DNA from: Lingula anatina
Taxonomy: Eukaryota; Brachiopoda; Lingulata; Lingulida; Lingulidae
DNA: 64,000 nucleotides
Direction of reading: 5' to 3'
NCBI RefSeq assembly: GCF_001039355.2
Contig: NW_019775669.1
Coordinates: 384,802 to 448,801 of the forward strand
The notes under the pieces were generated by a model that saw only the letters and a list, made by a program, of their open reading frames with translations, searched no databases and had not been told where the DNA came from. Positions 13,658 to 27,230 of this stretch are shown here, one piece after another. Numbering within the stretch: the stretch's first letter is position 1; each line of letters starts with the position of its first letter. Position numbers and translations under genes: made by a program.

Positions 13658-16600
13658 GCCCCTAGAGGCGTTACCATTGTTTTTAATATTCAGCTTCCAT
13701 GAAAACAACACAAGATGTCCATTTAGATATCATGGGCGCCCGTTCCCATGGAAATGTTTTAGCACCACCAAACACTTTTTCGGCCAAAATATGCTTGAAA
13801 GCGCTATTCTAGTAGTCTGAATAGCCACAATTTTATAGAAATGGTGACAGCCCCCCCCCCCAACCAATAGAATGCGGTTCATTGTTTTCTGGAAGGACCC
13901 ACACTGTTGAACAAAAGGCCAAGAAAATGCCCGCTTTTGGGTCTTGCTAATAAGTTGGCATTTTTTCCTTTTTGATAAAGACTTTAGCAACTTCATTTTC
14001 AAACTTGATGTCTACTTGAAAATAAAGGCTATGTTTGTCAAACACTATTTAAAGATCGGCAATGACATACATGTATTAGTCATCTTGAATTGTGCAGGCT
14101 ACATGTATACGTACATGTACATGTGTATATGGTGAATTGTATGCACATGACGTCGAAGGAGTGTATATGCATTGTACACTGTATTTTATACGCTGTTGGT
14201 AACATCGTGTCATATCATATCACTAAGGCAAACCTTCTAAGCCCTGTATTCCTTATGTGTCGGTCATTGGTGACTCAACATTGTTCGTTTTGACAATCCG
14301 TTATGATTGATTTTGACGTGGTTAATCCCTTTAACAGTACCAAAATAAGCCAAGAAAAAACATTAGTGTTATTTTCAGAATTCAGGCTTCCATGCACAAT
14401 ACAACGCCAAACATGATTGATATTTACATAAAACCATTTACGTATCCTAAAGCTCTCTTAAAATCGACGTTGGTCGTGTTACGGATTTTCCCCCAATTTC
14501 AAATCTATGTCGCACATTATACTGTATAGTTGGTATGTCGCAATGCCTGGATAATTGGTATTTACCTGTACATGTACATACTGTACAGGCCGACGTGAAT
14601 ATCAATATACATGTGTGAAAGTACGAGTTTTACTCAAGCGTAACTAATAATTCCAGATTCTCGCTTGCAACTACTCTTACCGAGCAACTTCTCTTACGTT
14701 ATGAAGTTACACTGTTAAGTGTCATCATTATACAACCTTTACTTGTGAATGTACTACGGTTAAAATTTACACCTGAACGCAATTGTGATACGATGCATTT
14801 TTCTTTACCGATTCTTTTACATCCGCTATTAACTGCAGCTGCTCAAACACCTCATTACTGTGATATAAAATATCATCCAGATAGAAGTACACATGCATGC
14901 GGCTAATATTACATACGTAACTGACACAGATATAAGCTGTTTGAATTCTTGAACCATTTCCAAAATATCTTCAGTATGAACAATCCGATAGAATTAAAAG
15001 AGGTGGTTCTGCAAAAAAGTTTTTACATGTGCAAGACATTATCATCGGTATGAAAAAGTCGTTGAGGGTTTTTGTTATCTCTTACAACTAGCTATCACTT
15101 CATTTAGTGCTATCAAGTTTTGCACACTCAACTTATCTTCTCAGCAGTAAAGTAAAGCCAATATCAACACAGGTATTTTAGAAACTGTTCAAATGTGTTC
15201 TCGGTGGATGTCCATTAAACTCGGCATGTGCTTATGCCAGCAAAAACCGAAACGGTCTGGTCTTAAATACAGATGCTCTTTTGGCTGATTTCGCGTTGTA
15301 GTAATTTGCTCTTCTGTTGACTTTCTCACCATGTTTCATGTTAAATCATTATCACGCCACTGGTAACCGTGTGGTAGTAACCATACTGACATCAAGAAAT
15401 GACAGTAAAACCTTACCAACAAGGTGAGATTGAACTGTAAAGACCCTCCCCCCGTATGCAAGCCGTTATCTGCGGTCCCTGATAATCTAATACAAATAAG
15501 ATATGTGGATATCGTTACGTAGCCAAACAGTTCTTGTTTAAGTGCATGTAGCTGGAGCGTAACAAAAAGTAATCTGGAATTCTGAAACATTTGAATGGTT
15601 TCAAAGAGGTCAATTATACTGAAATCAACTAGCGAGATATTCCCACACCTCGGTTCGCTTGATTTATATTTTGACATAAATCATTGAAAGTATTTAGTCC
15701 TACAAGTGAATCTTGTGAGGTTCTACTGGACCTCGGATTGATGGAAACGTTACTGGGACCATCGTGATGGTCCCATAATGTTGCAGTGATCATTAATTTG
15801 CGTGTCCTCAATGCTGATGGCTGCCTGTGCTGATTAGTTGAGACCATATCCCTTAATTAATGTCTTCTCTTTACAAGATGGTAAATGCACAGACAACGTT
15901 GCCGTTGGTTGTTTTTTTGTCGTTTGGTGGGCATACATAACAACCGACAATTGGTTATATGCATGTCGACTAATTAGTGTGAAGAAACTCGGGGCTATGT
16001 CGCGCCGTTCGATGGCAATTACAAAAATGAAATGGAACCATTGCTCGTCATTTTTTTGCTCTAATTGAGGTTTGTCTTTTGCAAACATGAAATCGTTTTT
16101 TATAATTAGACGCCTCCGGTCGACGTACCCCTGGGAACGTCTGTTCCAAATTCTATACAGAATTATAAAAAGTCTGGATGATATATCTCATTGATATCAA
16201 TTCTGCATAATTTATCGGCTTTCAATTAGTCTTTCGAGTTCTTGTCTTGAAGGCTGCTGGTGCGTAACATGAGTGTTGTGCGTTGTTGGGATCTTTGACG
16301 CCGACCTTATAAGAGAGTACATTTCTAATTGAGAAAATGTTTCAGACAGCAGTTGCTCGAAGGGCAACCTATCATGACAGCGCAAGAGTTAACGTTCTCA
16401 ATCTGATTTCAAATTGTGTCTCAGAGTTAATGATCAACTCTAATCAGTGCGCGTTTCTTTAAGGCAAGATGTAATTGGAAATGTAAAGATAAGGCTGCTG
16501 CTCAGGACAGTCACAAAAATATTTGATTGTATCAAGGTTTGTGAAGAAGACTGTGTTCAAATGTGTTCGTGCTTTGTTGTTGAACGTATCGTATTGGACT

Positions 16601-16788
16601 TCTCAAAATACATGTTTTCAGAATTATCCAAAATAAAAATAATAAGATACAACACAAATGTAATTGAAACACATAGATTATATCACTTGTGACTTTTAAA
16701 AATGACTTGAATGAATGAAATATATAGAATATATTAGAAAACAATTCACAACCAACGCTCCTAAATAACAATCTTTATTATTTGAAAT
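13658..16788. repeat. 3.1-kb direct repeat, copy 1 (likely one allele)
   Basis: Begins at GCCCCTAGAGGCGTTACC and ends at the single ambiguous base at 16789, where copy 2 begins with the same GCCCCTAGAGGCG. Colinear with copy 2 throughout, differing by scattered substitutions and small indels; the clearest is near 14125-14200, where copy 1 is longer. No gene recognised. Frames such as the minus-strand 113-codon one at 15677-15336 recur in copy 2 only because the DNA is duplicated. A short perfect hairpin, GGGACCATC-GT-GATGGTCCC, lies near 15755. Confidence 0.92.
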
Positions 16789-16789
16789 N
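16789..16789. other. Single ambiguous base (n) at a probable contig junction
   Basis: This is the only ambiguous base I noticed in the window, and it lies exactly between the two copies of the 3.1-kb repeat. That is where a join between two overlapping but unmerged contigs would fall. Confidence 0.9.
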
Positions 16790-19700
16790 GCCCCTAGAGG
16801 CGTTACCATTGTTTTTAATATTCAGCTTCCATGAAAACAACACAAGATGTCCATTTAGATATCATGGGCGCCCGTTCCCATGGAAATGTTTTAGCACCAC
16901 CAAACACTTTTTCGGCCAAAATATGCTTGAAAGCGCTATTCTAGTAGTCTGAATAGCCACAATTTTATAGAAATGGTGACAGCCCCCCCCCCAACCAATA
17001 GAATGCGGTTCATTGTTTTCTGGAAGGACCTACACTGTTATACAAAAGACCAAGAAAATGCCCGCTTTTGGGTCTTGCTAATAAGTTGGCATTTTTTTTT
17101 CCTTTTTGATAAAGACTTTAGCAACTTCATTTTCAAACTTGATGTCTACTTGAAAATTAAGGCTATGTTTGTCAAACACTATTTAAAGATCGGCAATGAC
17201 ATACATGTATTAGTCATCTTGAATTGTGCAGGCTACATGTATACGTACATGTACATGTGTATAGTGTGAATTGTATGCAATGTACATGCATTGTACACTG
17301 TATTATACACGCTGTTGGTAACATCGTGTCATATCATATCACTAAGGCAAACCTTCTAAGCCCTGTATTCCTTATGTGTCGGTCATTGGTGACTCAACAT
17401 TGTTCGTTTTGACAATCCGTTATGATTGATTTTGACGTGGTTAATCCCTTTAACAGTACCAAAATAAGCCAAGAAAAAACATTAGTGTTATTTTCAGAAT
17501 TCAGGCTTCCATGCACAATACAACGCCAAACATGAGCGATATTTACATAAAACCATTTATGTATCCTAAAGCTCTCTTAAAATCGACGTTGGTCGTGTTA
17601 CGGATTTTCCCCAATTTCAAATCTATGTCGCACATTATACTGTATAGTTGGTAAGTCGCAATGCCTGGATAATTGGTATTTACCTGTACATGTACATACT
17701 GTACAGGCCAACGTGAATATCAATATACATGTGTGAAAGTACGCGTTTTACTCAAGCGTAACTAATAATTCCAGATTCTCGCATGCAACTACTCTTACTG
17801 AGCAACTTCTCTTACGTTATGAAGTTACACTGTTAAGTGTCATCATTATACAACCTTTACTTGTGAATGTACTACGGTTAAAATTTACACCTGAACGCAA
17901 TTGTGATCCGATGCATTTTTCTTTACCGATTCTTTTACACCCGCTATTAACTGCAGCTGCTCAAACACCTCATTACTGTGATATAAAATATCATCCAGAT
18001 AGAAGTACACATGCATGCGGCTAATATTACATACGTAACTGACACAGATATAAGCTGTTTGAATTCTTGAACCATTTCCAAAATATCTTCAGTATGAACA
18101 ATCCGATAGAATTAAAAGAGGTGGTTCTGCAAAAAAGTTTTTACATGTGCAAGACATTATCATCGGCATGAAAAAGTCGTTGAGAGTTTTTGTTATCTCT
18201 TACAACTAGCTATCACTTCATTTAGTGCTATCAAGTTTTGCACACTCAACTTATCTTCTCAGCAGTAAAGTAAAGCCAATATCAACACAGGTATTTTAGA
18301 AACTGTTCAAATGTGTTCTCGGTGGATGTCCATTAAACTCGGCATGTGCTTATGCCAGCAAAAACCGAAACGGTCTGGTCTTAAATACAGATGCTCTTTT
18401 GGCTGATTTCGCGTTGTAGTAATTTGCTCTTCTGTTGACTTTCTCACCATGTTTCATGTTAAATCATTATCACGCCACTGGTAACCGTGTGGTAGTAACC
18501 ATACTGACATCAAGAAATGACAGTAAAACCTTACCAACAAGGTGAGATTGAACTGTAAAGACCCTCCCCCCGTATGCAAGCCGTTATCTGTGGTCCCTGA
18601 TAATCTAATACAAATAAGATATGTGGATATCGTTACGTAGCCAAACAGTTCTTGTTTAAGTGCATGTAGCTGGAGCGTAACAAAAAGTAATCTGGAATTC
18701 TGAAACATTTGAATGGTTTCAAAGAGGTCAATTATACTGAAATCAACTAGCGAGATATTCCCACACCTCGGTTCGCTTGATTTATATTTAGACATAAATC
18801 ATTGAAAGTATTTAGTCCTACAAGTGAATCTTGTGAGGTTCTACTGGACCTCGGATTGATGGAAACGTTACTGGGACCATCGTGATGGTCCCATAATGCT
18901 GCAGTGATCATTAATTTGCGTGTCCTCAATGCTGATGGCTGCCTGTGCTGATTAGTTGAGACCATATCCCTTAATTAATGTCTTCTCTTTACAAGATGGT
19001 AAATGCACAGACAACGATGCCGCTGGTTGTTTTTTGTCGTTTGTTGGGCATACACAACAACCGACAATTGGTTATATGCATGTTGACTAATTAGTGTGAA
19101 GAAACTCGGGGCTATGTCGCGCCGTTCGATGGCAATTACAAAAATGAAATGGAACCATTGCTCGTCATTTTTTTGCTCTAATTGAGGTTTGTCTTTTGCA
19201 AACATGAAATCGTTTTTTATAATTAGACGCCTCCGGTCGACGTACCCCTGGGAACGTCTGTTCCAAATTCTATACAGAATTATAAAAAGTCTGGATGATA
19301 TATCTCATTGATATCAATTCTGCATAATTTATCGGATTTCAATTAGTCTTTCGAGTTCTTGTCTTGAAGGCTGCTGGTGCGTAACATGAGTGTTGTGCGT
19401 TGTTGGGATCTTTGACGCCGACCTTATAAGAGAGTACATTTCTAATTGAGAAACTGTTTCAGACAGCAGTTGCTCGAAGGGCAACCTATCATGACAGCGC
19501 AAGAGTTAACGTTCTCAATCTGATTTCAAATTGTGTCTCAGAGTTAATGATCAACTCTAATCAGTGCGCGTTTCTTTAAGGCAAGATGTAATTGGAAATG
19601 TAAAGATAAGGCTGCTGCTCAGGACAGTCACAAAAATATTTGATTGTATCAAGGTTTGTGAAGAAGACTGTGTTCAAATGTGTTCGTGCTTTGTTGTTGA

Positions 19701-19904
19701 ACGTATCGTATTGGACTTCTCAAAATACATGTTTTCAGAATTATCCAAAATAAAAATAATAAGATACAACACAAATGTAATTGAAACACATAGATTATAT
19801 CACTTGTGACTTTTAAAAATGACTTGAATGAATGGAATATATAGAATATATTAGAAAACAATTCACAACCAACGCTCCTAAAAACAATCTTTATTATTAA
19901 AAAT
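16790..19904. repeat. 3.1-kb direct repeat, copy 2 (likely the other allele)
   Basis: Near-identical to 13658-16788 in the same orientation. Similarity persists to about 19904, where copy 1 stops at the ambiguous base and copy 2 runs on into unique sequence. Small differences include a longer T run at about 17093-17101, a shorter stretch near 17265-17310, and single-base changes every hundred or so bases. No coding gene recognised. Confidence 0.92.
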
Positions 19905-22532
19905 ATTGTAACTAAATAACACATACATGTTCTGACTTATCTGCTAGATAGGCTTCAGAATTGAATTCTATCACTGACCTCATGCAACATTCGAGTTCAT
20001 GCACATACATTCTATACTATGTGTGTTGTACACTTTGCTTCGGACAAGGAAGGAATGCACAATCATCGAAAAAAGGGAAGGCATAATAAGCAAAATACAT
20101 TATGTGCAGGCACCTGTAGTACGTGGAAATATGTGAAAGAGGATAATTATTCACAGTAACCTGGCATGCCATACCTTACGAGGAGGGTGATATATTCTCA
20201 ATAAATCTACCATAACAAGGGCAAGAAAGAATGATCAGTCGGATTTCTAAACAATGTTGCGACCCAGCCGAAGTTTTGCATGTAATTTGAATATGACGTC
20301 ATTCATTTAATTGAATTTGTTTATACAGGGTTCTATATCGTAGTTGTCAAATTAACTTGTTTACAGTACATATACTTCATGTAGTAATATGCAAAGACCA
20401 ATCCCACAATCAAGAACCATCCCACAACAAAAACCTTGACCTAAATCTTTGGGAAATTAACTTATTTAAAAACAAATAAAATGGAATAATGGATACGTTT
20501 CCTAGGTACCAAACATCGTAAGCGGATTACGACTGCGCCTTTTTTCGTCCTGTTTGCAAATTGATATTGAAAACAAGTGTAAATAAGTCTCTTCGTGCAA
20601 TGTGGCAATAATCAAAATAATAAGAACGTCGGAATGGGAATTAGTGCACATATATGAATAATTAAGACAATATATTGTCCTATAAACCACAAACATGAGT
20701 CTCTTTTCCCAACGTCGATGAAATTAAAACCAAGGTTGTCCAATCGATAGAGATAGCCCGTAGTGCGCTTGGAAGCGAACGACAGTTTTTAATTTGTCGA
20801 GTAAAATCTAGATCTGAGTTTTTACACCTATTTTACGACGCGAAGCGATTGCTATTTTCAATGAAAGGTCTTATGTTACTAATGCAACGCCATCAATCAA
20901 ATCCAGGGATTTACGGAATTAATAATTCGGACACCGTGTCGAGTGTATTTTTCGGGAGTGAATGTAGAATCCCCGTTCGATATGCCAAGTGAGACATTAT
21001 AAGCGTGTTCTCCGCGTAATGGACATTGATCGGTCTCTTTGATGTATATCTCCGTATTTATGACAGGTTTTCGATAGCTGACTTTATCCAAAACAGCCTG
21101 ACCGTTTCTTTATCAAAAACATGAAATATCATCCCGCTTCATAGCGGCAGTCGTATCAAGTATAGCACCCACAGGTAGTTTTGATTTTAATACGAAAACG
21201 AGAGAAAAAAAGGAAAAGACATGTACAAACTAAAATCCAAAAAATTTAAACAGAAAGTTTCTGAATGGATTTTGAGAAAACTAGCCAATGTGGCAGTTAC
21301 GAACGTAAAATTTACTAAGATCAATTCGGCAATCATCTCAATATTTAGTGAAGTTATTATAAACGATGTAAGTCTCACTAACGCTCGAGTTTGAATATAT
21401 GCATCACCGGTCTCTACCTGATTGCTTATTGGCATTCGAAGCTTATCTAGTGGAGTCCGCTAACCAGTCAGTCAGTCTGCAGTCTACAGCGAGAGGAGCG
21501 TTGCGCCGAGCAAATTGCCCGGATGGTAGCGGAAGGAATTCAGCAGGGTTGCCACCTGGGATAGTGTGCGTGTTTAGTTGTTTATCTTGATTATCACACC
21601 TGACACCACCTCCACCAGCCATTGGTTACTCGGTGGTGCGTGGCTCGCTCGTACAGGTGAGCAAGAAGATAGCACCACGCTACGTCTAAGATTGCTCTGA
21701 GAAGCTGCTGTCCTCTCGCGGTCTTTAATTAGCTGGTCCGTCTTGCTTTGACAAGCGAGCTCAATTAAAAGCAGTGCGTCTTTTTTCGATACAAGTTTAT
21801 GTGCTTGAGACTGTTGCTACTGCGCGCGCGCTGTTTGGATTGGTGCATTCTGTTCAGTCTGCATTGCTCCGACGAAATTTTGCAACTGACAAAGTTCCCG
21901 TCGTCACGTTAGTATGTCACCATGCTTACTTTCGTATTTGTATTTTTAATCGCATATTTCTCAGGCGCTTATTGGCTGAAAGCGCTTGGCTTGATTTTAC
22001 AGAAAATAGGTAGTATCTGACGTTATGGCAAGCTGAGGTGTTGATTTGGCATTATTCACTTTTCAGAGTTTAAGCCTAGGCAGAAAGCAGAAAGGACAAA
22101 GGTGTAAGGATTTTCAGTCCTACGACCTCTGAGTTTGGAAATAGCTTAAGGGTCGTTTTCCATTTTTTCGTGCATATGAAATCCCACCGCGGCACGGAAT
22201 ACTATACTTCGGACAGTTTTGAGCATTCGGCTGAGAGCACGATGAACTTCGCGCAAGAGGAGTTTAAAAATAGCAATGGCAGCCAAGGAAAAGGCCAAGG
22301 GGATTGCATTTCGTCAGTGCGATGGAGTGACAACCGTGCAATACAAGCTATACGATAGTACATATGCTGTGATTCCACGTACTGCGGAGGAGCTGCGGTA
22401 AAATGAGCGACCAGAGATAGGGTCCCTAAGCTATCAGATTAATGACATATCAGACATTCGAGATAGATAGAAGTGAAACGCTGACAATGAGTGCTTGCAG
22501 CTGGGTTCCACTCAGCGGTTTTAGATAGAAGG
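19905..22532. other. Upstream region of the K2P channel gene; includes probable 5' leader
   Basis: No protein-coding gene is recognised. From about 21400 the sequence becomes noticeably richer in G+C than its surroundings, as expected near a promoter or 5' untranslated exon of the channel gene starting at 22533. Several out-of-frame ATGs occur in the last kilobase, so either the leader is spliced or upstream short frames are present. Acceptor-like CAG sites at about 22500 and 22515 would allow a spliced leader. Confidence 0.5.
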
Positions 22533-23367
22533 ATGGATAAAAGTGTGGAGGAAGGAAAACTTCAAGTTTTTGATGACTTTAAAGATGATGATGACGACGA
22601 CGATGATGACTATGGTGATTACGATGATTACAGTGACGACGAAGATGACCAACCGCGGCGAAAAACACTAAAGAGACGATGCATATCATGCATGAAACAG
22701 TTTGTTGCCTTTCTTTTTTCTCACATCGGTCTAAGCTGTTTAGTGGTGGCTTATTGTATATTTGGTGGTTATGTATTCCGAATGTTAGAATCAGATAATG
22801 AACTTGATGTTAAAAAAGGGGTGTCAGATCTCAAACGGACTTATGTCAACGATATGTACAATGAGACAGTTGTGCTTAACCATGCTTATCAACCCAACTG
22901 GACACACATAGCTGACACAATAGTGGACAGTGCTCGAATTGCGGAACCCCCTGAAGTCAAGATCCACGAATCGGATGCCAGCAGGACCAGGAAGATAAGT
23001 GCTCTCTGGAACTTGACATTAAGACTGAATGTCTTAAACCCAACGGAATGGCAAGAGTTGGCGCATAAAGTGTTGAATGAGAGCCTCTCTGAGGATAGCT
23101 ATGACATCAAAATTGTCCATGATGATCGTGAGAAAGTTAGGGATATCATAGAAAATGTGCTGACAACGTACTCGCACCACGATGAACCCGCGTATTATCT
23201 CTATAGAAAGAGTTGGATAGCCTACACTGATAAAAAATTGCAGGAGTTTAGCGAAAAAATTTATGTCCAAATAAAAGATTTTGGATGGGATGGAACAGAA
23301 AACCCCGGACTGCTGTGGACATTCCCCAACGCACTTCTCTACGCTGTGACAGTCATTACCACTATAG
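22533..23367 (+). CDS. Two-pore-domain (K2P/TWIK-like) potassium channel, exon 1 (residues 1-279)
   Basis: Encodes the N-terminus to the first selectivity filter of a background potassium channel of the plasma membrane. The start is the first in-frame ATG; an in-frame TGA lies at 22488-22490. A cytoplasmic tail of about 55 residues contains an aspartate-rich run (9 consecutive Asp at 18-26, then DYDDYSDDEDD). It is followed by basic KTLKRR, transmembrane M1 (about 56-80), an extracellular M1-P1 loop of about 180 residues with four N-glycosylation sequons (N110, N122, N160, N182), and pore helix P1 (LLWTFPNALLYAVTVITTIG). The exon ends ATA G|GTAAGA, phase 1, inside the Gly codon of the TIGYG filter, an intron position shared by many K2P genes. 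The loop is much longer than the roughly 60-70 residues typical of the family. Subfamily is not assigned. Confidence 0.95.
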
Positions 23368-23979
23368 GTAAGAACTTTTCTTTTATAATCAAAATTCTAC
23401 TAATTGTTACATGCACCAACACAAAAAAATTCAAAAGTAACTGGTAACATGTTTCTTACTTGAGATGGTTTCTTATATGTTGGACTTCAAGTAGACTTCG
23501 AAATTAAGCCACCAGTTTAAGTTGGAACAAATTTATTGGACACTACTTTAAACCAAAATGGGAAAGAACCTGCACCATGCAAGCAATTTGCTCCAATTGT
23601 TTTAAGACAACAAATACAATAGAACGCGTGCCGTATATTTAGTTAATAAACAATCCTATTTAAACACAAAGAATGCCCTTCTGCCCCGTTCTTTGGCCCT
23701 AGTTAACCTTAGAGACAGGACTTGCCAAGTGATGTGTATGCGCTAAGCAAACATAATCCAAAAATACAACAGTGTCTACAGACACCGACAGATATCCATC
23801 GCTTATCTGGAAATTACAGCACCAGATAAATCACACTGCACAAAACAAGACGTAGGAAAATCACCTCGCCAATACGTTGAGTTCTTAAGGTTGCTAATTT
23901 AATTTTGGCAGATCTCGTTAGGATTATAAACGCTTAACATATCGATCCACGCCAGTATTTGCCCGGTGCATCACTTTCT

Positions 23980-23997
23980 AAAAAAAAAAAAAAAAAA
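23980..23997. repeat. Homopolymer A run in K2P intron
   Basis: About 17 consecutive A near 23981-23997, with no retrotransposon body recognised upstream. Confidence 0.7.
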
Positions 23998-25697
23998 CTG
24001 TGTCTGTAATAACGGTGAAGCGGGGGAGGATGACTTACGATTCCGCTGCAAGAGGAACTATAAATTCATATTGGCCTAAACCAGTTTTCTTAATCATATA
24101 TTCTCCAAATATATAAACCTCGTGCTTATGCATTGGTTCCAGATTGTGCAAGCAAAATTACGTATGTACATTCGCTTATGGTGTATGTTCTATACTTCAA
24201 CCAAAATAAAATACACCTGATGGTTAAACTTCTTGGAAATTAAGAAATGGTGGAGAATTGCGTTCGTACGCACATTTCCTGGGAATTTTTCGTTTTATTC
24301 TTTTGGCAGCCACAGACTGCGATATTATACAACATAAAGAATGTAAGAGGGAATCTATCATGATGAAATATCGGTTGGCTTAATTATGTCTTAGAAATGC
24401 GTGTGTCTGAGGCTGGTGTGGTTTCTACAGAGCTAAAGATACGGAGAACACATCCACGAGAAGGCAACAAACGAGACAATTGGTCGACTTTCTTGTAAGC
24501 TCAGCATACATGCGAAACGCTACCTTGTTTCATAAAACAGCTTACCTGTAATCCTTTCCAGATGGAAGGGTTTAGAAATGTTTTGGAACAACTTGAAAGA
24601 ATTTTTCGCTTTGCAGCATGTGATACTGCCGTTAACCCCAATTAAGTTCGGTGATACGTAGACAGAGCTCACACAAAACTAAAACGTCAAAGTTACATAA
24701 CCGAAATCCATTAAGTGTAGTTTTCAAACAAGCACCGTCGATGTTCGGATTATTTGCCACGTTTTCACAAACATAAGTTCAATCTGTTGCGGTGTTACAA
24801 TTGATTTTAATGTAACGCTACACTTAGAAAATATATTCCACTCTATCAAATCAAACTCAGAAATCAAAATTAAACAAATACTTTGAGCCGTGAGTAGCTC
24901 ACTGTCATCGATTGACGTATGTATTACCAGTGCAAATATTGCCCATCAGTGGGGAATGAATACTTGTAATATCTAAATACAATAGCATTGATGCGTGTCA
25001 GATTTCTCATTTCTAATACAAGGCCGTTCACGAAATCAATTAATGGGATACTACATACGTATAAATAGGCTTCCCTACTATGGATGATCAGCATTTTACG
25101 AACATAATTTGGTTTCGTAAAGTTTTACGATTGTCGGCGACAGATACGTGTTGTCCTACTATGGAACATAAACAAGTAGAACACTCGTAAGGTTTTCAAC
25201 TTGTTTTTACGATTATTCTGCGGGTTTCTTAATAATCGATTCCCTATATTTTAATGCATTTTCTTACTGTAAATTGAAGAACGAACCAGACCTGTTCCCA
25301 TTTGAGAAACACGTTTGGCAATTCTTTTCCCTTTCCGTCCCGTTCTCAAAGTTTGTGTTCACTACTGATCTCCATAGCTGTTTAAGATGCATATGGCATA
25401 GAAAGCTTTTAGTTAGGGCAGCTTACCCTAAGATATAAATATTGAAACCGTTCCTGAACTGTTTCTGCTTCTAATTTGTCAACATGGAACACAGTGTTTC
25501 CAGGCTACCGACGGTTCAAATGGCGTTGTTCGCGCATGGTGATACCGTGTTAATGGATCCTTAAAAAGGATTTATGGACTTCATTTCAAGATACCTGTAC
25601 ACCAAGTAAAAGCACTTGTTTGGTGAAGTACTTCCCAACGATCGAGTAAAGAATACCGTGATATCACCGTCCAATAATTATCAGGTTGCAGATTTTA

Positions 25698-25733
25698 GGA
25701 TATGTTTCTTTGAAAGGATATGTTTCTTTGAGA
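25698..25733. repeat. 18-bp tandem duplication in K2P intron
   Basis: GGATATGTTTCTTTGAAA at 25698-25715 is repeated with one change at 25716-25733. Confidence 0.9.
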
Positions 25734-25964
25734 TGCACGAAAATTTTGTTAAAACAGGATTTAAACAGCCTAACAAATTTGAAATTAAACAACAATTTTC
25801 CGAAATATCATCTCGAAATACGATGGTAAAATACGTCTAGGGAATAGTTTTGGGTTGTAAGGTTAATCAATGAAAATAATAATATGAATGATGACATCAC
25901 AAAATTCAAAAGGTGTATCAATTATATACATAGTATGCTGTCAGATATTAACATACATTCGCGA

Positions 25965-26013
25965 GCACGCGCACGCTCACATACACAGCGATGCGCACGC
26001 ACGCACGCACGCT
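25965..26013. repeat. Degenerate GCAC/CACG repeat
   Basis: Imperfect tetranucleotide-like tract ending in ACGCACGCACGCACGC, alternating purine-pyrimidine, in the K2P intron. Confidence 0.8.
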
Positions 26014-26879
26014 CTCTTACACAAGCACACTTACATGTAAAAGCGGTTAAGAGAACTGGACTTCAGCAATGCAATAGAAAGTGCAACATGACTTACCTTC
26101 CGTCCTAACTATGGTCGGTTTCATTTGACTCATTGACTTAATGTTGACACAATCAAAGTCTTTTGGCAGCGGTTTTTGTCAGCTTATTCATTTTAATGTT
26201 GTCAGTAAGTTTTGTTTAATTGTGATATGAGAATTATGTGGACATTTTTTCAACCAGTTTTACAAATTTTAGGAAAACCCATTATATGGCTTTCCGGTTA
26301 TTTAAACTTACCTTGTCCATAAAGCTTCATATGTGTACAGACTAAGTAGAGCAACCTTTCCAAATATACTTCATGCGGTTTTAGTGGTAGAAAACTTTCT
26401 ATATAGCGTCATCCTGCTCAGTTGGCTCCAAATGGTGTCAAGTGCTTGTAGATAAATCAAATGAGAATGAGGCATATTAATTGCGTAACAGTCAATTTTC
26501 CCGTGTTATCCTTAACGAGGTAGTGTGTGTAGTAATGTCTGTCTGTCTTCTCACATTATTACTCTGAGAGAACATATATATTTTCACCATTATAAATGAA
26601 TCAACTGTGGCATGGTGCTACAGAATATATTTTTAAAAGGTGCACTTAAAGATAGTTTTGAAACAAAACCACACCAAACGCCAATAGTTTCAAAAAGTAT
26701 AAATTAGAGAAATACCGATAGGCATCGTTTCATATCTCCAATAACAAAAACAAACAAAAAATTATATATGAACGATTTTTTGCTGCTTTTTTTCTGTTCT
26801 GTAAATATCTCTCAACAGTCTCGTTTGAATAAGTATGCAATTGCGTGCGCAGCTATACATCCATACATGGAAGTAAGGG

Positions 26880-27050
26880 CAATGATTATGCAATACGCGC
26901 AGTACTACGTCATTTAGCGGACCTTTATGAACTGGAGGGCCAGATGAATAGGTCAGAAATTTGAAGAAGATGCAGTTTTAAAGCTATTTTTGGGCTGAAC
27001 GAGAGATTAATTTGGTTTATGACTTGGCATGTCGACATCATTTTAGTCGT
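26880..27050 (+). repeat. Dispersed degenerate repeat, copy A
   Basis: Shares an ordered set of segments with 62638-62810: AATGATTATGC, CGCGC..GTA, TACTACGTCATTT, GGAC..TTTA, then TTTGGTT..GTCGAC. The spacing is similar but many bases differ, so the two look like old copies of one interspersed family. No coding capacity or terminal repeats were identified. Confidence 0.6.
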
Positions 27051-27137
27051 ATAAGAAAGTAATAGTAGTGATTTATACACAGTGTGCGTTACTGTATACA
27101 CTCGCTTTATATCGAGTATGTATCGTTAAGGCGATCA

Positions 27138-27230
27138 ATCAATCGAAATCTGAATACAGAATTTATTTTAAAAAATCAAGAACTGAATCAATCGAAATCT
27201 AAATACAGAGTCTATTTAAAAAGAAAAACA
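27138..27230. repeat. Diverged 49-bp tandem duplication
   Basis: ATCAATCGAAATCTGAATAC at 27138 recurs with changes at 27187 (ATCAATCGAAATCTAAATAC), each copy followed by an A/T-rich tail. Confidence 0.85.

Noticed and set aside
15336-15677. Minus-strand 113-codon frame conserved nearly perfectly at 18454-18795, suggesting a real gene
   Set aside because: The conservation reflects the 3.1-kb duplication (probable alleles) as a whole. Non-coding sequence around it is equally conserved, and no motif is recognised. The same applies to the 72- and 81-codon frames in both copies.
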